This document shows, piece by piece, positions 1 through 9,373 of a stretch of DNA of 64,000 bases (the stretch's first letter is position 1; every line of letters begins with the position of its first letter). The notes beneath the pieces are model-generated. The model was given only the letters and a program-made list of their open reading frames with translations. It was not told the origin of the DNA and searched no databases. The position numbers were made by a program, and so were the translations under genes. Location of the stretch: the NCBI GenBank assembly GCA_944324165.1, contig CALUVG010000007.1, forward strand, positions 18,577 to 82,576, in the 5' to 3' direction. This DNA comes from Candidatus Gastranaerophilales bacterium (lineage in GTDB: Bacteria; Cyanobacteriota; Vampirovibrionia; Gastranaerophilales; Gastranaerophilaceae).

Positions 1-1
1 T

Positions 2-1531
2 AAATACCACGATAATGAAGACCAGTTTCCAATGTCAGAAAAAATTAATGCAGAAAATTATTTCAGGCACTATCTTAAAAAAGCCCCATCAGGCAGACTC
101 GCTATCAATGCTTGTGAAAACTGGCTCGGTCTTAATGTCGATATAAATAAAGATGATTATCTTTTGATGGCAAAATCATACTATTTGTTCGGTGATTATG
201 CAAAGGCAAAATCACTTCTTTCTAAAACTGAACTTGCAGAAAGCTGGACAACAGATGTTCTTGTTTCATATGCTTTAAAGGATTATTCAAGAGTAAAAAG
301 TGTCACAGAACTCGGGTTGCGCGAATACTCGGGTTATGTATCTGAAGACAATTTAATCGTCGCTGTTGATAAGTATTTAAGTTTAAGTGATAATACTCTA
401 AATACGGTTATGAAACTTATTGCAATGAACCCGCAAAAAGGTAATGATTATCTGCTGAGTATAAAATGCCGCAATGTAAAAGATGTCGATAAACCGGCAT
501 GTTACAGTGATCTGTATATTAAATATCCGTCAGGAAATTATTCTGCAGATGCGCTTTCCAATATTTTCTTTGAAAAATATCTTCAGCAAAAATATAATGA
601 CGCAGAAAAAATCGGTCAAGACTACCTGAAAAAATTTCCTGATGCAAATTCAACCCCTATGGTTATGTTCTGGATGGGAAAACTATATGAAAAGATTAAT
701 GATTACAGAAAATATAATACTTATTATACGAATGTAATATCAAAATATCCTGATTCTTACTATGCATACAGAGCATATCTTCATCTCAACCGGTATCAAA
801 ACAGCCCGATTATAACCAATTATATTACGCCGCAACCGGTTACATATCCGTATAAATACACACGCAAAAATATTGTTGTAAAACTCGTTGAGTTAAAAGA
901 TTTTGATGTAATCGGAGAACTCTGGGGTGATGACGAATTTATAAAAAGCTGGTTTTTGTATCAAAAAGGTGATTATGCACATTCAATGCTTGTGGCGCGT
1001 GATGCAATGGAAAAGATAAAAGATAAACCGGACAAGTATGATTTGCGCTGGCGTCTTGTATATCCCGTAAATTTTTATGAAACAGTGGAAAAGTATTCCG
1101 ATCTTGCCGGAACAAGTCTGCCTTTGATTTTATCTATTATAAGAGAGGAAAGTTACTTTGATCCGTTAGCGCAAAGTGCTGCAGGGGCAAGCGGTCTTAT
1201 GCAGTTAATGCCTTCTACCGCTTGGGATGTAAATCATCGTTACGGTCTGGGGATGACAAGTTCTGATGATCTGTTTAACGCTGCTTTTAATATTAAATTA
1301 GGCAATTATTATTATGCATTACTTAAAAGTCTTCTTGATGGAAAAGATATTTCTTCTGTAGCAGCATACAATGGCGGTATTGGGTCATTAACACGCTGGA
1401 AGCAATCAATAAATTACAATGATACTGATGAATTCGTTGAGCAAATTCCATATTCTGAAACACAGAATTATGTGAAAAAAGTCTTCAGAACTTATTGGAA
1501 TTATGTGCGGCTGTATACCGGCAATCAGTAA
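2..1531 (+). CDS. Lytic murein transglycosylase, Slt70-like (5' end outside window)
   Basis: Cleaves the glycan strands of peptidoglycan in the periplasm. The frame is open to the left window edge, and the residues before the first in-frame ATG (base 32) read on smoothly, so the start lies outside the window. The first ~340 residues are helical, Tyr-rich TPR-like repeats as in the Slt70 superhelix. The last ~150 residues are an SLT domain with the catalytic Glu in IIREESYFDP (about base 1145), then the GLMQLMPSTA and AAYNGG motifs. The stop abuts the stop of the opposite-strand regulator with no bases between. The family is clear; the exact in vivo substrate and membrane attachment cannot be seen without the N-terminus. 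Confidence 0.9.
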   Translation, partial: KYHDNEDQFPMSEKINAENYFRHYLKKAPSGRLAINACENWLGLNVDINKDDYLLMAKSYYLFGDYAKAKSLLSKTELAESWTTDVLVSYALKDYSRVKSVTELGLREYSGYVSEDNLIVAVDKYLSLSDNTLNTVMKLIAMNPQKGNDYLLSIKCRNVKDVDKPACYSDLYIKYPSGNYSADALSNIFFEKYLQQKYNDAEKIGQDYLKKFPDANSTPMVMFWMGKLYEKINDYRKYNTYYTNVISKYPDSYYAYRAYLHLNRYQNSPIITNYITPQPVTYPYKYTRKNIVVKLVELKDFDVIGELWGDDEFIKSWFLYQKGDYAHSMLVARDAMEKIKDKPDKYDLRWRLVYPVNFYETVEKYSDLAGTSLPLILSIIREESYFDPLAQSAAGASGLMQLMPSTAWDVNHRYGLGMTSSDDLFNAAFNIKLGNYYYALLKSLLDGKDISSVAAYNGGIGSLTRWKQSINYNDTDEFVEQIPYSETQNYVKKVFRTYWNYVRLYTGNQ

Positions 1532-2200
1532 TTAGACTAATCCTTCTTTTAATGCCTTAACAGCAGCCTGTGTTCTATCATCAACAACGAGTTTTTGTAT
1601 TATATTGCAGACATGTGCTTTTGCTGTATGTTCCGATATAGTTAACTCCTGAGCAATTTCATTGTTTGATTTGCCGTCAACTACCAGTTTTAACACTTCA
1701 TATTCACGCTGTGTCAGATTGGCATGCTGTTCTTTGAACATTGCGCGTGACATTTGTCTCGGTGGAATAACACCGCAATTCTTTTCTCGTAAAATTGGCA
1801 CTACCTGCGGATCAAGCCACATTGCTCCCTCTTTAACCGTTTTTATTATCATTTTTAAAAATTCAGTATTTATATCCTTCATAACATATGCACATGCTCC
1901 GGCATGAAGTGCGTCCATAACCTCTTGTTCACTTAAATGTGATGTTAAAATTATAATTTTTGCTTTGCTATTGTGTTCGATAATTTTTTTAGCTGCCTCT
2001 ATGCCGGATATATCAGGCAAACCAATATCCATTAAAATAACATCCGGATGTATAATTTTATATTTCTCTATTGCTTCTTTCCCGCTCTGCGCTTCAGATA
2101 CAATACTTATTTCATTTTGCCCTTCTAATAAAGATTTTAGCCCTACCCTCATTAGTTTTTGATCTTCAACAAGTAATACTTTTATGGGGTCATTATTCAT
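1532..2200 (-). CDS. NarL/FixJ-family response regulator
   Basis: A two-component transcription regulator of 222 residues. The receiver domain (about 1-125) has the acidic pair E12-D13, phospho-acceptor Asp58 in ILMDIGLPD, a Thr/Ser switch in IILTSH and Lys in YVMKD. A linker of ~30 residues follows, then a LuxR-type helix-turn-helix (about 160-220) with LTQREYEVL and the recognition helix around ISEHTAKAHV. A strong AAAGGAGG ribosome site precedes the ATG. No histidine kinase is adjacent, so it is an orphan here and its signal is unknown. Confidence 0.93.
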   Translation of the reverse strand: MNNDPIKVLLVEDQKLMRVGLKSLLEGQNEISIVSEAQSGKEAIEKYKIIHPDVILMDIGLPDISGIEAAKKIIEHNSKAKIIILTSHLSEQEVMDALHAGACAYVMKDINTEFLKMIIKTVKEGAMWLDPQVVPILREKNCGVIPPRQMSRAMFKEQHANLTQREYEVLKLVVDGKSNNEIAQELTISEHTAKAHVCNIIQKLVVDDRTQAAVKALKEGLV

Positions 2201-2635
2201 TGAAACCTCCTTTATTTATTAATTTTATCTATATTATTAATAAATTTATTTAACAGCGGTTTAATCGGCTTGTTAAAAATTTTATATGCTAATATTGATG
2301 TTTTGATATTTCGAAATATAATTTGTATTATTATTTAATTCTGTTTATTCCTTGAAAAAATGTACTAAATTTTAATATGTATTAAATTATATAAATTAAT
2401 TTTATAAAACTACTTGCCAAAATCTCATTATTGTATTACAATATTTTATATATCGTATTTATGAATTGATTTTTGTACTGCTCCTTTCGCAGTGATTAGG
2501 CGGAACGTAATATATTCACAATTTACATCAAAACTCCTCCGCCTTTTTCTTTACAAAAATTTTACCTCGACTATATAGAAAAAATTTCCCTTTTGTTTTA
2601 GAATATTTATTGGTAACGAAAAGGTATAAAGTACT
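2201..2635. other. Gene-free AT-rich region between divergent regulator and nadB
   Basis: No convincing reading frame is seen in these 435 bases. It should hold the promoters of the response regulator (minus) and nadBC (plus). A perfect 14-bp palindrome, ATATTTCGAAATAT, lies at 2306-2319 and could be an operator. Two consecutive hairpins (2477-2493 and 2498-2544) are described as a separate entry. Confidence 0.6.
2477..2550 (+). terminator. Two-hairpin leader or small-RNA terminator upstream of nadB
   Basis: Hairpin 1 pairs ACTGC (2477-2481) with GCAGT (2489-2493). Hairpin 2 pairs AGGCGGA (2498-2504) with TCCGCCT (2538-2544) and runs into TTTTT, a plus-strand intrinsic-terminator layout. No plus-strand gene ends just upstream. 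It is therefore either an attenuator in the nadBC leader or the end of a short RNA. No known riboswitch class was recognised. Confidence 0.4.
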
Positions 2636-4255
2636 ATGAAATACTCAAAATATTCAGCAGTTATAATAGGCAGCGGAATTGCAGGCTTGTATTCTGCTTT
2701 AAAAATTGAACAGCATGTTAACCTGCCTGACGGGTTGTTACTTGTAACAAAATCACAATTTGGAGAAAGTAATTCCAAATATGCTCAGGGCGGCATGGTT
2801 GGTGTACTAAAAGAAAACAAGAAAGATTCTACATCTTCTCACATAAGCGATACGATAAAAGCCGGTGCCGGACTTAGCGATTTTAATACGGTAAAATTTA
2901 TTTCAGAAAATTCCGATGCTGTAGTAAAAGATCTTTTGAAACTAGGAGTCGAATTTGACAGAGATGAAAATAATGAATTGACTTTTACTCTTGAGGCTGC
3001 GCATAGTGTAAATCGTGTTTTGCACGCAGGCGGTGATGCAACCGGACGTGTTATAGAGCAGACTTTATGCGAACGTGTAAAAGAAAATCCCAATATTGAA
3101 ATTTATGAAAATTATAATGCTATAGAACTTCTTGTAAATTCAAATTCTCAATGCCGCGGAGTAATTGTTTTTAATGAAACAACACAGGAATATGAAACTA
3201 TTTATTCTTCTGTTGTTATTCTTGCGACAGGCGGTGTCGGGCAGTTATACAAATATACAACAAATCCTTCCGGGGCAACCGGTGATGGCATAGCTTTGGC
3301 TTATAATGCCGGAGCTGTTTTACAGGATATGGAATTCGTTCAATTCCATCCTACCGCACTGGCTTTTGACGGAGAAGAAAACAGATTTTTAATTAGCGAG
3401 GCAGTCCGAGGAGAAGGGGCAAAACTTTGTGATGCTGACGGTATTGAATTTATGTATAAATACGATGAACGTAAAGAACTGGCCCCGCGTGATATTGTAA
3501 CACGTGCAATATTTAATGAAATGCTTGAAAAAAAATTGAAAAATGTATATCTGAATGCCTCTTGTATTGACAGTGCAAAACTGTCTAAACGTTTTCCTAA
3601 TATTTCTAAAAAATGTGCTGAAAACGGCATTGATATTTCAAAGGATTTTATACCTGTAGCACCTGCTGCACACTATTTTATGGGTGGTGTAAAAACTAAT
3701 ATTAAAGGTGAAACTTCTGTTCATGGGCTTTATGCAATTGGTGAGACCGCATCTACAGGATTGCATGGCGCAAACAGACTTGCCAGCAATTCTCTTTTGG
3801 AGTGTGTAGTTTGTGCATATGAAACCGCTGAATATTTGAAAAATAGCACTCTTGTAACCCCTAAACAAATTGATGCTGATATAAAAGCACTGATTGATAA
3901 ATATTCAGAAGAAGATGAAATTCCGGAAGATGTTAATATAAAAGAATTGAAACAGGAATTACAAAATATAATGTGGGATTATGTCGGCATTTTCCGCAGC
4001 GAAAAATCCTTAAGATCCGGCATTGAAAAACTAAATGAATTAAAAATGAAATTTCCAAGAAAAAATAAATGTTTGAGTAAAGAGGAATATGAATTAAAAA
4101 ATATGTTGACTGTTGCTTTGTTAATAGCAACTTCAGCTTATAACCGAAAAGAATCCCGCGGGGCACATTATCGTCTGGATTATCCGAATACTAATGAGGA
4201 ATGTGTTCACAGCCGTTTGACAAAAGAAGAAGGAGAATTGAATTTTGTTAAGTAA
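2636..4255 (+). CDS. nadB: L-aspartate oxidase
   Basis: FAD enzyme that oxidises L-aspartate to iminoaspartate, the first step of de novo NAD synthesis, in the cytoplasm. At 539 residues it has the usual family length. Visible are the dinucleotide-binding GSGIAGLYSA near residue 12, AQGGMVGV near 50, the FAD-contacting HAGGDATGR near 128, EFVQFHPTAL near 237, and the active-site RGEGAKL and PRDIVTRAI motifs near 263-290. The C-terminal helical domain carries SRGAHYRLD. It overlaps nadC by 11 bases, so the two form an operon. TATAAA ends five bases before the ATG and no good ribosome site is seen, so translation may be near-leaderless. The partner nadA is not in the window. Confidence 0.96.
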   Translation: MKYSKYSAVIIGSGIAGLYSALKIEQHVNLPDGLLLVTKSQFGESNSKYAQGGMVGVLKENKKDSTSSHISDTIKAGAGLSDFNTVKFISENSDAVVKDLLKLGVEFDRDENNELTFTLEAAHSVNRVLHAGGDATGRVIEQTLCERVKENPNIEIYENYNAIELLVNSNSQCRGVIVFNETTQEYETIYSSVVILATGGVGQLYKYTTNPSGATGDGIALAYNAGAVLQDMEFVQFHPTALAFDGEENRFLISEAVRGEGAKLCDADGIEFMYKYDERKELAPRDIVTRAIFNEMLEKKLKNVYLNASCIDSAKLSKRFPNISKKCAENGIDISKDFIPVAPAAHYFMGGVKTNIKGETSVHGLYAIGETASTGLHGANRLASNSLLECVVCAYETAEYLKNSTLVTPKQIDADIKALIDKYSEEDEIPEDVNIKELKQELQNIMWDYVGIFRSEKSLRSGIEKLNELKMKFPRKNKCLSKEEYELKNMLTVALLIATSAYNRKESRGAHYRLDYPNTNEECVHSRLTKEEGELNFVK

Positions 4256-5075
4256 ATTTTATATGGAAGATCATATTAAATCCGCATTAAATGAAGATAT
4301 TGGATTTGGAGACATTACAACCGAAAATCTTGCAGAGGAAACAGATTTTCTTGAAGGGGCACTAAATACCAGAACAGAAGGAATTTTATGCGGGTGTGAA
4401 GTATTTAAAACAGTTTTTGAAATTTTATCTAAAGATGTGAAAATTAATTTTTATTTTAAAGATGGCGATAAAATAAAAAAGGGCGATAAAATAGCAGATA
4501 TTTCAGGACCAGCCAAATATATTTTGATGGGCGAGCGAGTTGCACTTAACTATATTCAGCGGATGAGCGGTATCGCAACAGAAACTGCAAAATATCAAAA
4601 TGCAATAGGTAAACTTCCTGCCAAAATTGTTGATACAAGAAAAACAACTCCAAATTTTAGAGCATTTGAAAAATATTCAGTTAAAACCGGCGGCGGAGCT
4701 TTGCATAGATTTAATCTTTCAGATTGCGCAATGATAAAAGACAATCATATAAGGCTGGCAGGTTCAATAACCGCTGCTGTAGAAAAGCTAAGAAAAAATC
4801 TTTCTCATGCACATAAAATAGAAGTTGAATGCGATACTCTGGAGCAGGTAAAAGAAGCCGTAGACTGTAAAGCTGATATTATTATGCTGGATAACATGAC
4901 ACTTTTTGATATGAAAGCGGCCTGTGAATATATCAATAAACGCGCAATTGTTGAGGCAAGCGGTAATGTAAATCTTGATACTGTGCGGGCAATTGCAGAA
5001 ACCGGCGTTGATATAATTTCATCCAGCGCAATTGTTGCTAAAGCCCCGACTTTAGATCTTGCATTGGATATCTAA
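4245..5075 (+). CDS. nadC: Nicotinate-nucleotide diphosphorylase (carboxylating), quinolinate phosphoribosyltransferase
   Basis: Converts quinolinate and PRPP to nicotinate mononucleotide, following NadB and NadA. It shows IQRMSGIAT, DTRKTTPNFRAFEKYSV, GGGALHRFNLSD, MIKDNHI and IMLDNM in family order. I place the start at TTG 4245: a GAAGGAG ribosome site lies about nine bases upstream, whereas the in-frame ATG at 4263 has none. It overlaps the end of nadB, which suggests translational coupling. Length is 276 residues, normal for the family. Confidence 0.96.
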   Translation: MLSKFYMEDHIKSALNEDIGFGDITTENLAEETDFLEGALNTRTEGILCGCEVFKTVFEILSKDVKINFYFKDGDKIKKGDKIADISGPAKYILMGERVALNYIQRMSGIATETAKYQNAIGKLPAKIVDTRKTTPNFRAFEKYSVKTGGGALHRFNLSDCAMIKDNHIRLAGSITAAVEKLRKNLSHAHKIEVECDTLEQVKEAVDCKADIIMLDNMTLFDMKAACEYINKRAIVEASGNVNLDTVRAIAETGVDIISSSAIVAKAPTLDLALDI

Positions 5076-5092
5076 AATAAAATGATTGTAAA

Positions 5093-5120
5093 GGGTCAAT
5101 CTGCATATGTAGATTGACCC
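5093..5120. terminator. Bidirectional terminator between nadC and kinase gene
   Basis: A perfect 10-bp stem GGGTCAATCT/AGATTGACCC with an 8-base loop sits between convergent genes. Moderately T-rich flanks lie on both sides (AGCTCTTTA on plus, TTTACAATCATTTTA on minus). Confidence 0.75.
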
Positions 5121-5126
5121 AGCTCT

Positions 5127-5642
5127 TTATGTATCCAATTTTTCAATAATTTTATTTACCTGACTAACGAGATTTTCGTAATCTCCGTTATTATCAATCA
5201 CAAAATCCCAATCTTTAATATTGTCAAGCCCTATTTCAGTAATATCAGTTTCTCCTACAAGTTCACCACGTTTAGAACGAGTTTCACGTGTTGCTTCAAC
5301 TCTTATAGTTATTGCTCCAGCAGCTTTAAATACATCATATTCATGCTGAACTCTGACATCTGTAACTATGATATTACCTTCTTGCTCAATGATTTTTTCA
5401 AGCCAGTAATCCTGTGATTGTGCCCTGCCCCAGTTGCCTAAATCAATCAAATCCTGACGGTAAACGGCTTTATTTTTCTCTATTTCTTCGTACGTTAAAC
5501 CTTTTTGTTTTCCATAAGTGAGTTTGATTATATCACCCATAGCACATCTTCTATAATCGGGCATCTTTTCCAGCATAATTTTAGCGGCTGTGTCTTTACC
5601 TGAATATTGTTTTCCTGAAAATATAATTATTTTATTTGCCAT
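5127..5642 (-). CDS. Small P-loop kinase resembling animal-type phosphomevalonate kinase
   Basis: A 171-residue NMP-kinase-fold protein. A P-loop FSGKQYSGKDTAAK (about 8-21) starts the chain; VTDVRVQHEYDVF is the Walker B-like region, followed by RVEATRETRSKRG as LID-type arginines and GLDNIKDWDFVIDNNG near the C-terminus. The layout recalls animal phosphomevalonate kinase (SGKRKSGKD, DTRR, ECGLDN, DWVIENHG as I remember that family) more than CoaE. Bacterial relatives are often annotated only as AAA or nucleotide kinases. Substrate is unknown: a mevalonate role is unlikely without neighbouring mevalonate genes, and a nucleoside-monophosphate role is equally possible. It stands alone between two hairpin terminators, with a GAGG ribosome site. 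Confidence 0.7.
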   Translation of the reverse strand: MANKIIIFSGKQYSGKDTAAKIMLEKMPDYRRCAMGDIIKLTYGKQKGLTYEEIEKNKAVYRQDLIDLGNWGRAQSQDYWLEKIIEQEGNIIVTDVRVQHEYDVFKAAGAITIRVEATRETRSKRGELVGETDITEIGLDNIKDWDFVIDNNGDYENLVSQVNKIIEKLDT

Positions 5643-5679
5643 AACTGCCTCTAAATTGATTATAACATAGAAATAATAA

Positions 5680-5717
5680 AAATCAGGCAGTGATTCGTAT
5701 TGAACAGTGCCTGATTT
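5680..5717 (-). terminator. Terminator downstream of the small kinase/upstream M20 gene end
   Basis: AAATCAGGCA (5680-5689) pairs with TGCCTGATTT (5708-5717), with an 18-base loop. Read on the minus strand it is followed by TTTTTATTATTT, so it ends the M20 peptidase transcript. A very similar stem recurs at 63212-63249. Confidence 0.7.
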
Positions 5718-5735
5718 ATTATAGTGATTAAAATT

Positions 5736-6896
5736 TTAAGCATTATAAGTTTCAAAGAACGCTTTTAATAAACTATGTCCTTTTAAAATAGTCTTATAAT
5801 CCAGAGCTTCATCTTTTGAATGCATATTATAAACAGTTGCAAGCCCCACAAGATATGGTGAAAAAGTTTCGCCTTTTGCATTTGTTTTTCCTGCATAGAT
5901 GTGGGTTTCAGCACCAGCGTGGAATGAAGAAATTTTATAATCTACTCCTGCTTTTTTAGCTGCTGTTTCAAATATTATCGGAATATATTCATCTTCAACT
6001 TTTTCAAATGGAGGAAGATGTTCTTCAAAAATAATTTCAGCTTTAGCTATTCCATCATATTCGTTATTACAGTATTCAATTGCATTTTTCATCATTGTTT
6101 TAAGTTCTTCTTCTACGCTGCGGCTTGCACTTCTGATAGAATAAGTTGCTTCGGCATAGGTATTAATAACATTTGTTACGTTAACATCACCGGCTTTAAT
6201 ACCGCCGATATTGCAAGAAGTTATTACCTGTCCGTTCTCGGAATGAAAAACTCCTTGAGGCAGTTCTGAAATAATATCAGCTATTAATTTTGCAGCATTT
6301 TCACGTGTTTTGTCAGCAATATCAATACCTGAATGTCCGCCCTTAAATGTATTAACCTTAATTGTTGCGAGTGTATAACTGGCTCCGGAGACTTCTAATT
6401 GTCCTAAAGTATCGCTGTCACAAACAAGTATATATTTTGATTGTAATTTTGAAAAATCAACATGTTTAATGCCTGACATTCCTGATTCTTCATCACGTGT
6501 AAACATTAATTCCAGTCCGCCGTGTTTCATATCAGAGTTAGCGACCTCTTTAGCCAGCAAAAGAGCATTTGCAACTCCTGCTTTATCATCACCACCAAGC
6601 GTTCTGCCTTCTGCACGGATCAAATCGCCGTCCAAATAAGTTTTTACAGGACTATCATCTCCTATTACATCCATATGTGAGGATAACAGTAAAGATTGTT
6701 TAGTTGGATCAGTCGGTAAAATATGAGCATATACATTACCATAATTATCATGTTCACAAGGAATGTTGTTTTTTTTGCAGTAATCAACAATCCAGTTTGA
6801 GACCTTTTCTTCCTTAAGGGAAGGTGACGGTATCTCTGCTAAATTACAGAATAAATCAACTAATTCATTTTCGTTTCTTAAAACACTTAATTCCAT
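5736..6896 (-). CDS. M20-family metallopeptidase, PepT-like
   Basis: Likely a cytoplasmic di-zinc aminopeptidase of the tripeptidase T/YqjE group. The 386 residues include the metal-ligand motif LLSSHMDVIG (about 70-79), the bridging Asp in TLGGDDKAG, the general-base pair in FTRDEESGMSG, Asp in LVCDSD, the dimerisation-domain KGGHSG and a late FHAGAETHIY, with the usual insertion between metal-site halves. A GGAG ribosome site precedes the ATG. It is flanked by its own terminator and by mutS2, about 70 bases away in the same direction. Peptide specificity cannot be told from sequence. Confidence 0.88.
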   Translation of the reverse strand: MELSVLRNENELVDLFCNLAEIPSPSLKEEKVSNWIVDYCKKNNIPCEHDNYGNVYAHILPTDPTKQSLLLSSHMDVIGDDSPVKTYLDGDLIRAEGRTLGGDDKAGVANALLLAKEVANSDMKHGGLELMFTRDEESGMSGIKHVDFSKLQSKYILVCDSDTLGQLEVSGASYTLATIKVNTFKGGHSGIDIADKTRENAAKLIADIISELPQGVFHSENGQVITSCNIGGIKAGDVNVTNVINTYAEATYSIRSASRSVEEELKTMMKNAIEYCNNEYDGIAKAEIIFEEHLPPFEKVEDEYIPIIFETAAKKAGVDYKISSFHAGAETHIYAGKTNAKGETFSPYLVGLATVYNMHSKDEALDYKTILKGHSLLKAFFETYNA

Positions 6897-6964
6897 ATAT
6901 TACTCCTATGTTGTGTAAGTACTAAAAAGACAAGAGTAATTATATAAACTAGTATTTTAAAAAA

Positions 6965-9331
6965 TCATTTGATATCTATAACGCTTACCCCATCGCCGCC
7001 TTCTGAATTATTTCCCGGTCTGAATCCTGCGACATACGGTGATGTTGTTAGAAACTCACGCACGGCTGATTTTAAAGCACCTGTACCGTGTCCATGAATA
7101 ACTGTTACAGTAGAAATATTTGCAAGACTTACTTCATCCAGCCAGCTTTCCAAATCATCAAGAGCATCTTCCACACGGTAACCTCTAAGGTCTAATGTAT
7201 TTGATACACTGTATTTTCGTAAAGTAAATTTTTCAGAACTTACAGGTATAGAAGAACTCTTCTGTTTTTCAAACTTTTTGTCATAAGAAGCAAGTTTGTT
7301 TTTTTTAAGTTTAGTTTTCAAATTACCCATTAAAACAGGTACATTATCATTCTTGTCAGGTAAACCTAGAACTATTACGACCTGATTTAATTCTTTCAAT
7401 AATAATTTATCACCAATTTTTATATTTGTCCAGTCTATTTCTTTATATTCTGTTTTTTCTTCATATTCATTGAGTTTTCCCCGGAATTTTTGTTCCAAAT
7501 TTGCGAGTCTTGCATAAGAACGGCGTGCAATTTTTTCTGATTTTTCACGTCGTAATTCATCTAGAATGTCTTTTATTTCCGCCTTCACAGACAAGAGTTC
7601 ATAATCAAATTTATCTTTAATACGTTTTATTGTTTTTTTCTTATCTTTTTTAATTTCTGTTAAGTTTTCTTCATATTCTTTTTGAGTTGATAAAGATTGT
7701 TCTTTTATAATTTCTGTTTCTTGAAGGTTTTGGGATAATTTTTGCTGTGTTTCCTGTAATTTTTCCACAACAAGAATTGACGGATCTTTGTGTGATATCA
7801 ACAGATTTTTTGCCTCATCAACAATAGACTTGTCCAACCCTAAATTAGAGGCTATCAGTATAGCATTGCTTAATCCAGGTATGCCCATAAGAAGTCTGTA
7901 CGTTGGTTTTAGCGAAGATGTATCAAACTCAACTGATGCATTTTTAAAATAAGGATTTGAATATTCAAGTGCTTTCAATTCGCCATAATGCGTTGTAACC
8001 GTAGAATACACGCCTTTTTGTGCAAGATATTCAAGAATAGTTTTTGCTAAAACAGCACCTTCCTGAGGATCTGTACCCGCACAAATTTCATCCAGTAATA
8101 CAAATGTCTCATCATCACTCTTGTTCAATATTTCTATAATATTAGTCATATGAGAAGAGAATGTTGACAAATTTTGTAAAATACTCTGATCATCCCCAAT
8201 ATCAGCAAAAATTTGTTTGAACGGGTAAATTTTCGCCATTGTACATGGCAGAAACAGACCTGTTTTTGCCATTAGAATAAACAACCCTATTGTTTTTAGA
8301 GTTACAGTTTTACCGCCGGTGTTGGATCCGGTAATTATTACGGATTTGTAGTCTTTTCCTATTTCAAAATCATTTGCGACAACATTTTCTACATTACCGA
8401 TTAATAGTGGATGTTTCATCTTTTCTAAAGATATAATTTTTTTATCTGATATTTCCGGTTCAATTGCGTGAATTTTTACGGCATACCTTGCTTTTGCAAA
8501 GTGAAAATCAATTTGAGTAAGGATTTTTTCGCTTGCAGCTATCTCTGTAATTCTTTCACGTATCAGATTTGTCAAAGCAACGAGAATTTTAACAAGTTCA
8601 GCATGTATTTGAGATTTTATTTCCCGTATTTTATTATTTATCGGAACAATAGATTCCGGCTCAATATAAAAGGTTTTATTAGAGGCAGAGACATCATGTA
8701 CTATCCCGGGAACTTTATTTTTTGAAGGTGCCATGACCTGAAAAACTATTCTGTCATCACGCGTCGTATAGATATTTTCCTGCAGGTGCTTTTGAAAATC
8801 TGCATTATTAAGCAGAGCATTAACCTGTTTTTTCAAATTCTTTTCTGTTTCACGTAAGGAGGCATATAATCCTTTAAGTTCAGGGGTCGCATCAGGACGA
8901 ATATTTAGCGACTCATCAAATGTATCAAATATCTCATCTTCAATTTCACGTGCGGAAATTAGACCTCTGGAAAGCGTATGCAGTAAGGCATTTTCTTCAA
9001 GATTGTCATTCAAAAATTTTTTAACAAGTCTTGATGATCTTAGTGTCTGAGCTGCATCAATCAATTCTTCTTCATTCAGATATCCACTCTGGAGTATTGA
9101 TTTCAGTTTGTTTACATCGGCAACAAATCCAATAGGAAGTTCCGCAGGCAAATCCAGAATATATTTTGCCTCACGGATAAACTGTAGTTCCCGTTTTATA
9201 TCTCCAACGTTATCTAACGGTTTAGCCGAAAGACAGAGAGATTTACTCTGTGATATTTTGGCAAATCCGGAAATTTTTTCTAGTATTTTATCAAATTCCA
9301 GTGTTTTTAAAGTCTTTATTTCAATGCTCAT
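6965..9331 (-). CDS. mutS2: MutS2 family ATPase/endonuclease
   Basis: MutS2 acts on branched DNA (anti-recombination) and, in some bacteria, on collided ribosomes. The 788 residues follow the family plan: a helical clamp/lever N-terminal half, Walker A GSNTGGKTVTLKT (about 335-347), Walker B VLLDEICAGTDPQEG, and a charged coiled-coil (about 515-610, rich in EEI/KKDKK). Near 640 there is a KOW-like segment. The C-terminal Smr nuclease domain (about 710-788) has LDLRGYRVEDA and VIHGHGTGALK. The -10 TACAAT ends six bases before the ATG, so the mRNA is probably leaderless. Confidence 0.95.
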   Translation of the reverse strand: MSIEIKTLKTLEFDKILEKISGFAKISQSKSLCLSAKPLDNVGDIKRELQFIREAKYILDLPAELPIGFVADVNKLKSILQSGYLNEEELIDAAQTLRSSRLVKKFLNDNLEENALLHTLSRGLISAREIEDEIFDTFDESLNIRPDATPELKGLYASLRETEKNLKKQVNALLNNADFQKHLQENIYTTRDDRIVFQVMAPSKNKVPGIVHDVSASNKTFYIEPESIVPINNKIREIKSQIHAELVKILVALTNLIRERITEIAASEKILTQIDFHFAKARYAVKIHAIEPEISDKKIISLEKMKHPLLIGNVENVVANDFEIGKDYKSVIITGSNTGGKTVTLKTIGLFILMAKTGLFLPCTMAKIYPFKQIFADIGDDQSILQNLSTFSSHMTNIIEILNKSDDETFVLLDEICAGTDPQEGAVLAKTILEYLAQKGVYSTVTTHYGELKALEYSNPYFKNASVEFDTSSLKPTYRLLMGIPGLSNAILIASNLGLDKSIVDEAKNLLISHKDPSILVVEKLQETQQKLSQNLQETEIIKEQSLSTQKEYEENLTEIKKDKKKTIKRIKDKFDYELLSVKAEIKDILDELRREKSEKIARRSYARLANLEQKFRGKLNEYEEKTEYKEIDWTNIKIGDKLLLKELNQVVIVLGLPDKNDNVPVLMGNLKTKLKKNKLASYDKKFEKQKSSSIPVSSEKFTLRKYSVSNTLDLRGYRVEDALDDLESWLDEVSLANISTVTVIHGHGTGALKSAVREFLTTSPYVAGFRPGNNSEGGDGVSVIDIK

Positions 9332-9337
9332 AACCGT

Positions 9338-9367
9338 ATTGTAAGCATAAAATACAATTCAATGCAA
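9338..9367 (-). promoter_or_regulatory. Promoter of mutS2 (leaderless geometry)
   Basis: On the minus strand, TTGCAT (9367-9362), an 18-base spacer and TACAAT (9343-9338) are followed by six bases and then the ATG. Transcription would start at or next to the A of the start codon. Confidence 0.5.
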
Positions 9368-9373
9368 GGTTAT

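Noticed and set aside
4263..5075. nadC starting at ATG 4263
   Set aside because: No ribosome site precedes this ATG; TTG 4245 has a well-placed GAAGGAG and couples to the nadB stop.
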